A stretch of DNA of 64,000 nucleotides, taken from positions 1-64,000 of the forward strand of contig NZ_JADFTZ010000006.1 in NCBI RefSeq assembly GCF_015223105.1, given 5' to 3'. A model generated the notes under the pieces. The model did not search any database. It was not told where the DNA came from and saw only the letters and a list, made by a program, of their open reading frames with translations. Shown in pieces: positions 1 to 6,756 of the stretch. Positions within the stretch are counted from its first letter, which is position 1. The number at the start of each line of letters is the position of its first letter. Position numbers and translations under genes: made by a program. This DNA is from Flavobacterium proteolyticum (GTDB lineage Bacteria > Bacteroidota > Bacteroidia > Flavobacteriales > Flavobacteriaceae).

Positions 1-112
1 GATTCTCAGTTTTCGGTTCTTTTTCTTGAATTACATTTTCAATAATTTCAGATTTTCTAGCATTGCAACTTATTAAAAGTAGTAAGAAAGTTATTTTGAG
101 TAGGTTTTTCAT
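1..112 (-). CDS. N-terminus of a lipoprotein (partial)
   Basis: The first 37 codons of a minus-strand gene that runs off the left window edge. The start ATG is at 112-110. The peptide begins MKNLLKITFLLLLISCNARK: a short basic n-region, a leucine-rich core and a lipobox ending in Cys16, so a lipid-anchored envelope protein is predicted. After the cysteine it is polar and charged (Lys/Glu rich), as in a linker. Too little is present to name a family. It lies 60 bp downstream of the recombinase gene on the same strand and could be cotranscribed with it. Confidence 0.6.
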   Translation of the reverse strand, partial: MKNLLKITFLLLLISCNARKSEIIENVIQEKEPKTEN

Positions 113-172
113 AGTATTACGCACAACTAGTAAATATCATCAAATATATACAACTTTTTTTAACTTTAAAAA

Positions 173-1915
173 CTATTCTTCAAGTTTTTTCTTACCTTTT
201 ATGTCAACCATGCGATCTAACGGACTCTGTATCCTATCAACAGCAGTTTTCGTTAAATGCGTATAAACAGTAGTCGTTTTTATACTCGAATGCCCTAAAA
301 ATTGCTGAATGTAGCGGATATCCGTCCCGTTTTCTAATAAATGTGTCGCAAAACTATGACGCAACGTATGCACCGTAGCCTTCTTCTCTAAACCCGATAA
401 CTTTATAGCATTACGCATCACCTGTTGTACACTTCCTGTACTATAAGGCTCGCCCGCAAACTGACCCTCAAAAACATAATGTTTACCCTTATAAAGTTCT
501 CTATAAAGCTGTAAAGAAGTAACAATAGAGTAGGGCAGCATAACCATTCTATCTTTCTTACCCTTAGCATTCTTAACATGAATCTTGTGTTCCTCAAATA
601 AAATATCACTCCATTTCAAACTCACAATCTCACTCACACGCAACCCAGCTCCATAACCTATCAACAACAAAAGCTTGTGTTTCGGATTATCTACAACTTT
701 AAAAATCTGCAAACATTCCTCCATAGTCAATACAACAGGCAACTTTTTCTCCTTCTTTGGTCGTGGAAGCACAAAACTATAATCAACTTTCCCTAAAACT
801 TGCTGATAATAAAATTGAACCCCATTCACCATACTATGTCCACTCGTAGCAGACAAACCACGCTCCATCAAAGAGCCTAAAAAACGAATAATTTCCTCCT
901 TAGTAACTTCCTCAGGATTTCGAAACTCAAAAAAGCGTAAAAATTGAATAAAAGCACCACAATACGTTCGCAAGGTTGAACTACTATAATTCAAAGCCAA
1001 TAAAGTGTCAATCATCTTACTTAAATAACTTTGAGCTTGCTCTGGAACCAAATCCAGTAAGCTTTTCTTCGTTTTAGATAAGTCCAATTGTTTTTTATTA
1101 GGCAAATTTCGTTTATCCAAATAATTCTTCGGAAGCAAAGAGGTAATACTAATGCTAGAAGATTCAAACTGTAAATGCAAAGAATCCATCACTACAGGTG
1201 CCGCCGGAAGCAAATAACACCCCTTAATCTTACTGTAGCGAGCCATCGAAAAACGTTTTAATTTCTCATGAACCGCAACCATTTTAGGAACATGAACTTC
1301 CATCCAAGCTGCATCTTCTAAATGAGGTAAAATCCTAATTTCTCCCTTACCAACAAACGAATCTTTAACAAAATAGTCCGTACCAAAAAACTCAGAAACG
1401 CCTAAAACCTTTTCCACTTCATGCTTCACAACTTCATTTCTAAAAACCATATAGCTTTTATAATTTCCGTTCCAATAAACACCCTTAGTTTTCAAAAGTT
1501 GTTTACTAATTTCATGATGAAAATGCATCTTAAAAACCCAATATTTACCAATACTTGGCAACAATTGTAACTTCAATTTATCCAAAGATATCACAGTTGG
1601 TTTATGTTCAGGATTACTCAAAGAAGAGTCTAACTGAAGAGCGCTTGAAGAAGCTATGGGTGAAAGGTCACGGTTATCAACACCGGTCACCATATTAGGG
1701 ATAGAAGATTCAGTAACCACCACTAAATCTGGAAAATGAGAACGTAATAAATGATAAGAAGCCTTAGAATAATCCAAATACCAACACCTACGAGAACCAC
1801 TATAAGTAGCACCTAAACGTTTTAAAACAGCAATAATTTCAAAATTCTTATCAAAAAACACCCCAATGCGATAAGCACCATGGTGAAAAATTTTCTCAAT
1901 ACGTACACTCTTCAT
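173..1915 (-). CDS. Tyrosine recombinase/integrase with repeat-containing N-terminus
   Basis: A 580-aa site-specific recombinase. A SAM-like core-binding domain lies at about 293-375 and the catalytic domain at about 390-560. Catalytic residues are visible: Arg426 (GAGLRVSE), a beta-hairpin Lys near 451-454, His516 and Arg519 (HTLRHSFATH), His542 (LGHSS) and nucleophile Tyr551 (TVYTHL). Most relatives are 300-420 aa; the extra 290 N-terminal residues hold three similar segments of about 48 aa (16-62, 125-172, 203-250) that resemble HARP-type repeats of annealing helicases; this likeness was judged by eye. I chose the ATG at 1915: the 28 residues further upstream in frame are translated promoter DNA. 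The tRNA-Tyr and a dense repeat region lie just upstream. It may be a resident recombinase or the integrase of a genomic island outside the window. Confidence 0.88.
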   Translation of the reverse strand: MKSVRIEKIFHHGAYRIGVFFDKNFEIIAVLKRLGATYSGSRRCWYLDYSKASYHLLRSHFPDLVVVTESSIPNMVTGVDNRDLSPIASSSALQLDSSLSNPEHKPTVISLDKLKLQLLPSIGKYWVFKMHFHHEISKQLLKTKGVYWNGNYKSYMVFRNEVVKHEVEKVLGVSEFFGTDYFVKDSFVGKGEIRILPHLEDAAWMEVHVPKMVAVHEKLKRFSMARYSKIKGCYLLPAAPVVMDSLHLQFESSSISITSLLPKNYLDKRNLPNKKQLDLSKTKKSLLDLVPEQAQSYLSKMIDTLLALNYSSSTLRTYCGAFIQFLRFFEFRNPEEVTKEEIIRFLGSLMERGLSATSGHSMVNGVQFYYQQVLGKVDYSFVLPRPKKEKKLPVVLTMEECLQIFKVVDNPKHKLLLLIGYGAGLRVSEIVSLKWSDILFEEHKIHVKNAKGKKDRMVMLPYSIVTSLQLYRELYKGKHYVFEGQFAGEPYSTGSVQQVMRNAIKLSGLEKKATVHTLRHSFATHLLENGTDIRYIQQFLGHSSIKTTTVYTHLTKTAVDRIQSPLDRMVDIKGKKKLEE

Positions 1916-1949
1916 GGCAAATACAAAATTTAAATGGCTTATAATGATG

Positions 1950-1982
1950 CAAATATACAAAAAAATATATTTCCAAAACCAA
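1950..1982 (-). promoter_or_regulatory. Predicted promoter of the recombinase gene
   Basis: On the minus strand TATATTTG (1957-1950) matches the Bacteroidota -7 element TAnnTTTG. Two possible -33 TTTG boxes lie 16 and 22 bp upstream (complement of 1974-1977 and 1980-1983), neither at the ideal 19 bp. Transcription would start near 1943, giving a leader of about 28 nt before the ATG at 1915. The 22-bp direct repeats begin directly upstream. Confidence 0.5.
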
Positions 1983-2026
1983 AATAACACTTCCGTCACT
2001 TCGAAATAACACCACCGTCACTTCGA
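1983..2026. repeat. Two tandem 22-bp direct repeats
   Basis: Positions 1983-2004 and 2005-2026 are two adjacent 22-bp copies that differ at only two bases. Each contains CCGTCACTTCGA. They abut the predicted recombinase promoter, so they could be an operator or an accessory (arm-type) binding site for the recombinase. This role is inference. Confidence 0.8.
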
Positions 2027-2029
2027 GTG

Positions 2030-2067
2030 TTTTTAAATTGTAAAGCCTAAGATTTACAACTTAAAAA
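2030..2067. repeat. Imperfect inverted repeat, 15-bp arms with 8-bp spacer
   Basis: Arm 2030-2044 (TTTTTAAATTGTAAA) and arm 2053-2067 (TTTACAACTTAAAAA) are complementary at 14 of 15 positions and flank GCCTAAGA. Two inverted arms around a 6-8 bp spacer is the usual build of a tyrosine-recombinase crossover site. A hairpin or regulator site is also possible. Confidence 0.6.
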
Positions 2068-2080
2068 TGTATCGAGAACT
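2068..2080. repeat. Dispersed repeat TGTATCGAGAACT, copy 1
   Basis: This 13-bp word follows the inverted repeat at 2030-2067 and recurs exactly at 6219-6231, where it again follows an inverted repeat ending in TTAAAAA. It is probably a member of an intergenic repeat family. Confidence 0.5.
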
Positions 2081-2108
2081 CTAAAAACAATACAACATTA
2101 TATTTTGT

Positions 2109-2128
2109 CAAGTCGAGCCAAGTCGAAA
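2109..2128. repeat. Two 10-bp direct repeats, CAAGTCGA core
   Basis: CAAGTCGAGC (2109-2118) is followed directly by CAAGTCGAAA (2119-2128). It lies between the inverted repeat and the 11-bp array upstream of the recombinase. Function unknown. Confidence 0.5.
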
Positions 2129-2133
2129 CTACA

Positions 2134-2276
2134 CAGATACTAGGAAGATACTAGGAAGATAATAGGAAGATAATAGGAAGATACTTAGTACATAAAGCGT
2201 AGATATAGCACTGATATGGCATAGATAAAGTATAGATAGTGTATAGATAAAGTATAGATAGTGTATGGATACAATA
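2134..2276. repeat. Array of 13 contiguous 11-bp units
   Basis: The stretch divides without gaps into 13 units of 11 bp. Twelve carry GATA at unit positions 3-6; the sixth (2189-2199) has CATA. The first five units resemble AAGATAATAGG; the later ones alternate TAGATAAAGTA and TAGATAGTGTA. Eleven bp is about one helical turn, so every GATA lies on nearly the same face of the DNA. The array sits between the recombinase promoter region and tRNA-Tyr. No open reading frame or CRISPR-like spacer structure explains it. Confidence 0.85.
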
Positions 2277-2319
2277 TGCTAGAAGTATATTTTTATCACA
2301 TGAAGCCAAAAGAAATAAA

Positions 2320-2345
2320 AAAAGCACCTCATTAGAGGTGCTTTT
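2320..2345 (-). terminator. Terminator of tRNA-Tyr
   Basis: AAAAGCACCTC (2320-2330) and GAGGTGCTTTT (2335-2345) form a perfect 11-bp stem with loop ATTA. On the minus strand a T-run follows, directly after the tRNA 3' end. Confidence 0.85.
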
Positions 2346-2346
2346 G

Positions 2347-2428
2347 TGGGGAGAGCAGGATTCGAACCTGCGAAGATGTAATCAGCGGATTTACAGTCCG
2401 CCCTCGTTGGCCGCTTGAGTATCTCCCC
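2347..2428 (-). tRNA. tRNA-Tyr (anticodon GUA)
   Basis: An 82-nt tRNA on the minus strand. The acceptor stem GGGGAGA pairs with TCTCCCC and the discriminator is A. The anticodon arm is GCGGA-CTGTAAA-TCCGC with anticodon GTA. It has a long variable arm, as bacterial tRNA-Tyr does, and the T-arm is GCAGG-TTCGAAT-CCTGC. The CCA end is not encoded. Its 3' end faces the recombinase locus. Confidence 0.95.
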
Positions 2429-2546
2429 AAGCCATCTTGCTTATTTGACTAAGCGGTTGCAAATATAGAATTGTTTTTTATTCCTACAAAGGATTTTGTT
2501 ACTATTTTACCGACTATTTTATAACATTCTGTAAATGAAAAACATA

Positions 2547-2572
2547 AAAAAATCTCCCTAAGGAGATTTTTT
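2547..2572 (-). terminator. Terminator of the TlpA-like gene
   Basis: AAAAAATCTCC (2547-2557), loop CTAA, GGAGATTTTTT (2562-2572). The hairpin has A/T runs on both sides and lies 20 bp beyond the stop of the minus-strand gene at 2593. Confidence 0.85.
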
Positions 2573-2592
2573 AAATTTATATCGAGCAAGAT

Positions 2593-3717
2593 TTATTTTA
2601 CTCCTAAAAGTTCTTTTACTTTAGCGCGCAATTCATCACCTCTAAGATCTTTTGCTACAATATTTCCTTTAGCATCCAAGATAAAAGTAGCTGGAATAGA
2701 TTCAACATTGTACATTTTAGCAATTGGTTCGTTCCAATATTTCAAATTAGAAATTTGTGGCCAAGTTAAACCGTCTTTTGCGATAGCTTCTTTCCATTTA
2801 GCAGCATCTTTATCTAAAGACACGCCAATGATGTTTAATCCTTGTGCGTGAAATTCGTTGTATAAAGCCACTACATTAGGGTTTTCACCTCTACACGGTC
2901 CGCACCATGAAGCCCAAAAATCAATAATTGTCACTTTTCCTAATGTTTCTTTTAAAGAAATTCTTTTTCCTTCTGGAGAGTTTGCTGAAAAATTAGGTGC
3001 TTTTTCTCCTATCTTAACTACATTCTTTTTAAAAATAACAGCGCTAATTCTTTTTCCGCTATTAGTTTGTTGCATCGTTTTATCTAACTTATTGTAAATT
3101 TTGGTTACTTCTTCTTTAGAAAGATAGTTTCTCATCAAGAAATTTTCTAATAACAAGACAGAAATATAGGTGTCAGGATTATCATTAATAAATTTCTTAG
3201 AATACACATTCATTTCATCCTGAAATTTTTGATATTCACTCATTAATCTCTTAATAGTAACAGTATCTTTTTTTACCTGAGCATTTTGCATTATCTCACC
3301 ATTATCTCTTTCATATTTTGCTACCTTTTCAGAAATGGCTCTAGATTCATTGTTGAATTTTTGAAACATATCGTTATTAGGCGTACCACCAAGTGAAGAT
3401 TTATGCAATGAATCTTTAACAATTTTAATATCAATTTTACCTTCCTCAATAATTATTGGAAGATTAATAGGAGAGTTTTCAATTCTTACAAAACCCAAAT
3501 CGATGTTTTTTGCAATTCCTCTTAGCTCAAATTTTCCGTCGGTAACCACAGCGGTATCCATTATTATTGTCCCTAGTTCAGATTGCATTTCTACAAATGC
3601 TTTTTTTCCGTTTTCAATCCCTTTAGCTTCTCCGCTAATAAGAAATTCATTATCTTTTAAGTTGTTACACGAGATAATTGATAATGTAAGTAAAGCTAAT
3701 AATGTTATTTTTTTCAT
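2593..3717 (-). CDS. TlpA-like thiol-disulfide lipoprotein (DUF4369 + thioredoxin fold)
   Basis: A 374-aa envelope protein. The signal sequence ends in a lipobox with Cys17. Residues about 25-120 look like the DUF4369 beta domain, followed by a helical linker to about 230 and an AhpC/TSA-type thioredoxin fold (about 235-374) with active site WCGPC at 271-275 and a cis-Pro loop (SIPATF). Such proteins reduce or isomerise disulfides in the periplasm; the partner is unknown. It is a single gene between its own terminator and the divergent rpsA. A paralogue without the CxxC lies at 54620-56023. Confidence 0.88.
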   Translation of the reverse strand: MKKITLLALLTLSIISCNNLKDNEFLISGEAKGIENGKKAFVEMQSELGTIIMDTAVVTDGKFELRGIAKNIDLGFVRIENSPINLPIIIEEGKIDIKIVKDSLHKSSLGGTPNNDMFQKFNNESRAISEKVAKYERDNGEIMQNAQVKKDTVTIKRLMSEYQKFQDEMNVYSKKFINDNPDTYISVLLLENFLMRNYLSKEEVTKIYNKLDKTMQQTNSGKRISAVIFKKNVVKIGEKAPNFSANSPEGKRISLKETLGKVTIIDFWASWCGPCRGENPNVVALYNEFHAQGLNIIGVSLDKDAAKWKEAIAKDGLTWPQISNLKYWNEPIAKMYNVESIPATFILDAKGNIVAKDLRGDELRAKVKELLGVK

Positions 3718-3813
3718 CGTTTTAAATTAATTTTCGCAAATGTATTCAAAATAACTCACTTACAAAACATAAAAAAATGTTAGAATGACTATAAAAAACT
3801 AGTGTTCAAAGTT

Positions 3814-3843
3814 TTGTAAATCAAAAATATAGTTGTAATTTTG
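3814..3843 (+). promoter_or_regulatory. Promoter of rpsA
   Basis: TTG at 3814-3816 and TAATTTTG at 3836-3843, 19 bp apart, fit the Bacteroidota consensus. Transcription would begin near 3850, leaving a leader of about 110 nt before rpsA. The leader contains GCGTTTC (3863-3869) and its complement GAAACGC (3925-3931), a possible long-range fold. Confidence 0.7.
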
Positions 3844-3962
3844 CGCACCTTTTGGCGAAAAAGCGTTTCCATTAGGTATCAATTATTTATGTAAAACACT
3901 GTTGATGTTTTCTATTCGCATAAAGAAACGCAAGAAACCCAACATACAAATTTTTAATCAGC

Positions 3963-5726
3963 ATGTCTGAAATTAACAAAACACAAGAAGAGTTTTTAGC
4001 GAATTTTAACTGGCACAACTATGCAGAAGGTATTGATGCAGTTGACGAGAAAAACTTACAAGAATTTGAAGATCTAGTAACTAAAACTTTCATTTCTACA
4101 GGAGATGAGGAAGTAGTAGAAGGAGTTGTTGTAAGAATTACTGATAGAGATGCTATCGTTGATATCAACGCTAAATCTGAAGGTGTTATCTCTTTAAACG
4201 AATTCCGTTACAATCCTAACTTAAAAGTTGGTGATAAAGTAGAAGTATTAATCGACGTTCGTGAAGACAAAACAGGTCAGTTAGTATTATCTCACAGAAA
4301 AGCTAGAACTATCAAAGCTTGGGACAGAGTTATCGCTGCTAACGAAACAGGAGAAATAGTTAATGGTTTCGTAAAATGTAGAACTAAAGGTGGTATGATC
4401 GTTGACGTATTCGGAATCGAAGCATTCTTACCAGGTTCTCAAATTGATGTAAAACCAATCCGTGATTACGATCAATATGTGAATAAAACTATGGAATTCA
4501 AAGTAGTTAAAATTAACCACGAATTCAAAAACGTAGTAGTATCTCACAAAGCACTTATCGAAGCTGATATCGAAGTTCAGAAAAAAGAAATTATCGGTCA
4601 GTTAGAAAAAGGTCAAGTATTAGAAGGTGTTGTTAAAAACATTACTTCTTACGGGGTATTCATCGACTTAGGAGGTGTAGACGGATTAATCCACATCACT
4701 GACTTATCTTGGTCAAGAATCAACCACCCATCTGAAGTATTAGAATTAGACCAAAAATTAAACGTTGTAATCCTTGATTTCGATGATGAGAAAACAAGAA
4801 TTCAATTAGGTTTAAAACAATTACACGCTCATCCATGGGATGCTTTAGGAGCTGAATTAAAAGTAGGTGATAAAGTTAAAGGTAAAGTAGTTGTTTTAGC
4901 TGATTACGGTGCTTTCATCGAAGTTGCTGAAGGTGTTGAAGGTTTAATCCACGTTTCTGAAATGTCTTGGTCTACTCACTTAAGATCAGCTCAAGATTTC
5001 ATGAAAATTGGTGATGAAGTAGAGGCGGTTATCTTAACTCTTGATAGAGATGAAAGAAAAATGTCTTTAGGTATCAAACAAATGACGCAAGATCCATGGA
5101 CAGATATCACGGCTAAATACCCAGTAGGTTCTAAACACACTGGAATCGTTAGAAACTTTACTAACTTCGGAATTTTCGTAGAGTTAGAAGAAGGTATCGA
5201 CGGTTTAGTATATATCTCTGATTTATCTTGGACTAAGAAAATCAAACACCCATCTGAATTTGTAAACGTAGGTGATAAATTAGACGTTGTTGTTTTAGAA
5301 TTAGACGTTGAAGGTCGTAAATTATCTTTAGGTCACAAACAAACAACTCCAAATCCTTGGGATAAGTATGAAGATGCTTTCGCTGTTGGAACTATCCACA
5401 ACGGAACAATTTCAGAAATCGTTGACAAGGGAGCTACTGTAGAATTTGGTGACGATATCGTTGCTTTCATTCCTACACGTCACTTAGAAAAAGAAGACGG
5501 TAAAAAATTGAAAAAAGGAGATACTGCTGACTTCAAAGTTATTGAGTTCAACAAAGAATTCAAAAGAGTAGTAGCATCTCATACAGCTATCTTCAGAGAA
5601 GAAGAAGAGAAAATCGCTAAAACTGTAACTGAAAACACTTCAGCTCCAGCACAAACATCTACTTTAGGTGATAACAACGATATTCTTGCTGAATTAAAAG
5701 CTAAAATGGAAAAAGGAGGTAAATAA
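3963..5726 (+). CDS. rpsA: 30S ribosomal protein S1
   Basis: A 587-aa protein, the usual Bacteroidota length. Six S1 (OB-fold RNA-binding) repeats are visible at about 52-118, 134-200, 216-286, 301-372, 386-459 and 473-537, with typical cores such as GVFIDLGGVDGLIHITDLSW. S1 binds mRNA at the 30S platform and helps unstructured, Shine-Dalgarno-poor messages to initiate, which suits this genome. Codon use is that of a highly expressed gene. It is followed by a strong terminator and is its own transcription unit. S1 controls its own translation in Enterobacteria; whether the leader here serves this is unknown. Confidence 0.97.
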   Translation: MSEINKTQEEFLANFNWHNYAEGIDAVDEKNLQEFEDLVTKTFISTGDEEVVEGVVVRITDRDAIVDINAKSEGVISLNEFRYNPNLKVGDKVEVLIDVREDKTGQLVLSHRKARTIKAWDRVIAANETGEIVNGFVKCRTKGGMIVDVFGIEAFLPGSQIDVKPIRDYDQYVNKTMEFKVVKINHEFKNVVVSHKALIEADIEVQKKEIIGQLEKGQVLEGVVKNITSYGVFIDLGGVDGLIHITDLSWSRINHPSEVLELDQKLNVVILDFDDEKTRIQLGLKQLHAHPWDALGAELKVGDKVKGKVVVLADYGAFIEVAEGVEGLIHVSEMSWSTHLRSAQDFMKIGDEVEAVILTLDRDERKMSLGIKQMTQDPWTDITAKYPVGSKHTGIVRNFTNFGIFVELEEGIDGLVYISDLSWTKKIKHPSEFVNVGDKLDVVVLELDVEGRKLSLGHKQTTPNPWDKYEDAFAVGTIHNGTISEIVDKGATVEFGDDIVAFIPTRHLEKEDGKKLKKGDTADFKVIEFNKEFKRVVASHTAIFREEEEKIAKTVTENTSAPAQTSTLGDNNDILAELKAKMEKGGK

Positions 5727-5750
5727 TCTCTAATTTTCTAAATATTTTAA

Positions 5751-5777
5751 ATCCCGAAAGAAATTTCGGGATTTTTT
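5751..5777 (+). terminator. Terminator of rpsA
   Basis: ATCCCGAAA (5751-5759), loop GAAA, TTTCGGGAT (5764-5772), followed by a run of T. Confidence 0.9.
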
Positions 5778-5786
5778 ATTGTGTAT

Positions 5787-5815
5787 TATATTTGTTTATC
5801 GTAATATTGCAATAT
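5787..5815 (+). promoter_or_regulatory. Promoter and probable ArsR operator
   Basis: TATATTTG at 5787-5794 is a -7 element. The perfect palindrome ATATTGCAATAT (5804-5815) overlaps the expected transcription start near 5801. ArsR/SmtB repressors commonly bind AT-rich palindromes in this position, so arsenite-relieved autorepression is likely. Confidence 0.6.
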
Positions 5816-5831
5816 AATAATTTAAAAAATC

Positions 5832-6155
5832 ATGGGAGCTTCAAAATCTGATTCTTTTTCAATAGAGCAAAACGAAATGGCAACTTTGTTCAAAGCCTTG
5901 TCGCATCCTGCTCGTATAGCAATTGTAGACTATTTATTAACTGTGGATACTTGTATTTGTGGTGATATTGTAAACGAATTACCATTAGCACAGCCTACGA
6001 TTTCGCAACACTTGAAAGAATTAAAAAACGCTAACATCATCAAAGGAACTATCGAAGGAACCGCAATTTGCTATTGCATCAATCCAGATACTATTGATAA
6101 AATAGAAAACCACTTTGGTATGATTCGTCATAAGTTAAAAAACAAATGTTGCTAA
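5832..6155 (+). CDS. arsR: ArsR/SmtB-family metalloregulator
   Basis: A 107-aa winged-helix repressor. The HTH core covers about 17-90 (ALSHPARIAIVDYLL, then QPTISQHLKELKNANII). The cysteine pair in TCICGDI (residues 41 and 43) corresponds to the alpha3 ELCVCDL motif that binds As(III) in classical ArsR. The C-terminus ends in a second pair, KNKCC. It should repress the operon below and release on arsenite or antimonite. It is first in the cluster, with a palindrome at its promoter. Confidence 0.9.
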   Translation: MGASKSDSFSIEQNEMATLFKALSHPARIAIVDYLLTVDTCICGDIVNELPLAQPTISQHLKELKNANIIKGTIEGTAICYCINPDTIDKIENHFGMIRHKLKNKCC

Positions 6156-6180
6156 GTGAAGCAACGTCAATTCGAATGAT

Positions 6181-6231
6181 TTTTAAAAGAGAAAATGCTA
6201 ATTTTTGCTTTTAAAAATTGTATCGAGAACT
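6181..6231. repeat. Hairpin plus dispersed repeat TGTATCGAGAACT, copy 2
   Basis: Arms TTTTAAAAG (6181-6189) and CTTTTAAAA (6208-6216) can pair, with AAAA/TTTT extending the stem. TGTATCGAGAACT (6219-6231) follows, as at 2068-2080. It separates arsR from the rest of the operon and may reduce downstream expression. Confidence 0.5.
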
Positions 6232-6259
6232 TTTGAAAATAATTTAAAAAAACACAACT

Positions 6260-6736
6260 ATGAAACTATCCGAAATCAAAACTCAATTAAAAAAGCTATC
6301 TACAATAGCGTTTCAATTGCCAAACGGCGATTTGGTGCCAAGTCATTTCCACGTTACTGAAGTGGGAAAAGTAACCAAACATTTCATCGATTGCGGTGGA
6401 ACTGTTAGAACAGAAGAAGTAGTGAATTTCCAACTTTGGGAAGCCAATGATTACGATCACAGATTGCACCCAGAAAAACTAGTTCACATCATAGAACTTT
6501 CAGAAAAAACATTAGGTTTACCTGATTTGGAAATTGAAGTTGAATACCAAATGAAGGAAACCATCGGAAAATTTAGTTTGGAATTTGATGGAACCAACTT
6601 TCAGTTACGTTCAAAACTAACCGATTGTTTAGCCAAAGACAATTGCGGAATTCCACCAGAAAAAATGAAAGTCAAAATAGGCGAGTGGAAGCCAAAACAA
6701 ACTTCTTGTTGTACACCTGATTCAGGTTGTTGCTAA
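6260..6736 (+). CDS. DUF6428-like protein of the arsenic operon
   Basis: A 158-aa soluble protein that I recognise as DUF6428-like, a family commonly next to arsR/arsC/acr3 in Bacteroidota; its function is not established. The body has motifs SHFHVTEVG, DCGGT and FQLWEANDYDHRLHP. The last 12 residues hold two cysteine pairs (SCCTPDSGCC), which could hold a soft metal or arsenite. It lies 20 bp before the arsenate reductase gene, so they share a transcript. A scavenging or chaperone role in arsenic handling is inference. Confidence 0.7.
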   Translation: MKLSEIKTQLKKLSTIAFQLPNGDLVPSHFHVTEVGKVTKHFIDCGGTVRTEEVVNFQLWEANDYDHRLHPEKLVHIIELSEKTLGLPDLEIEVEYQMKETIGKFSLEFDGTNFQLRSKLTDCLAKDNCGIPPEKMKVKIGEWKPKQTSCCTPDSGCC

Positions 6737-6756
6737 TTTTTTAACGTAAAATAATT

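Noticed and set aside
1916..1999. 28-residue N-terminal extension of the recombinase
   Set aside because: It translates the predicted promoter and the start of the 22-bp repeat; the ATG at 1915 gives the conserved-looking start.
2134..2276. CRISPR array
   Set aside because: The units are contiguous 11-bp repeats without spacers, and no cas genes are in the window.
1..2428. Prophage or genomic island
   Set aside because: Apart from the recombinase and tRNA no phage, plasmid or cargo gene is seen, and no duplicated tRNA end was found inside the window.
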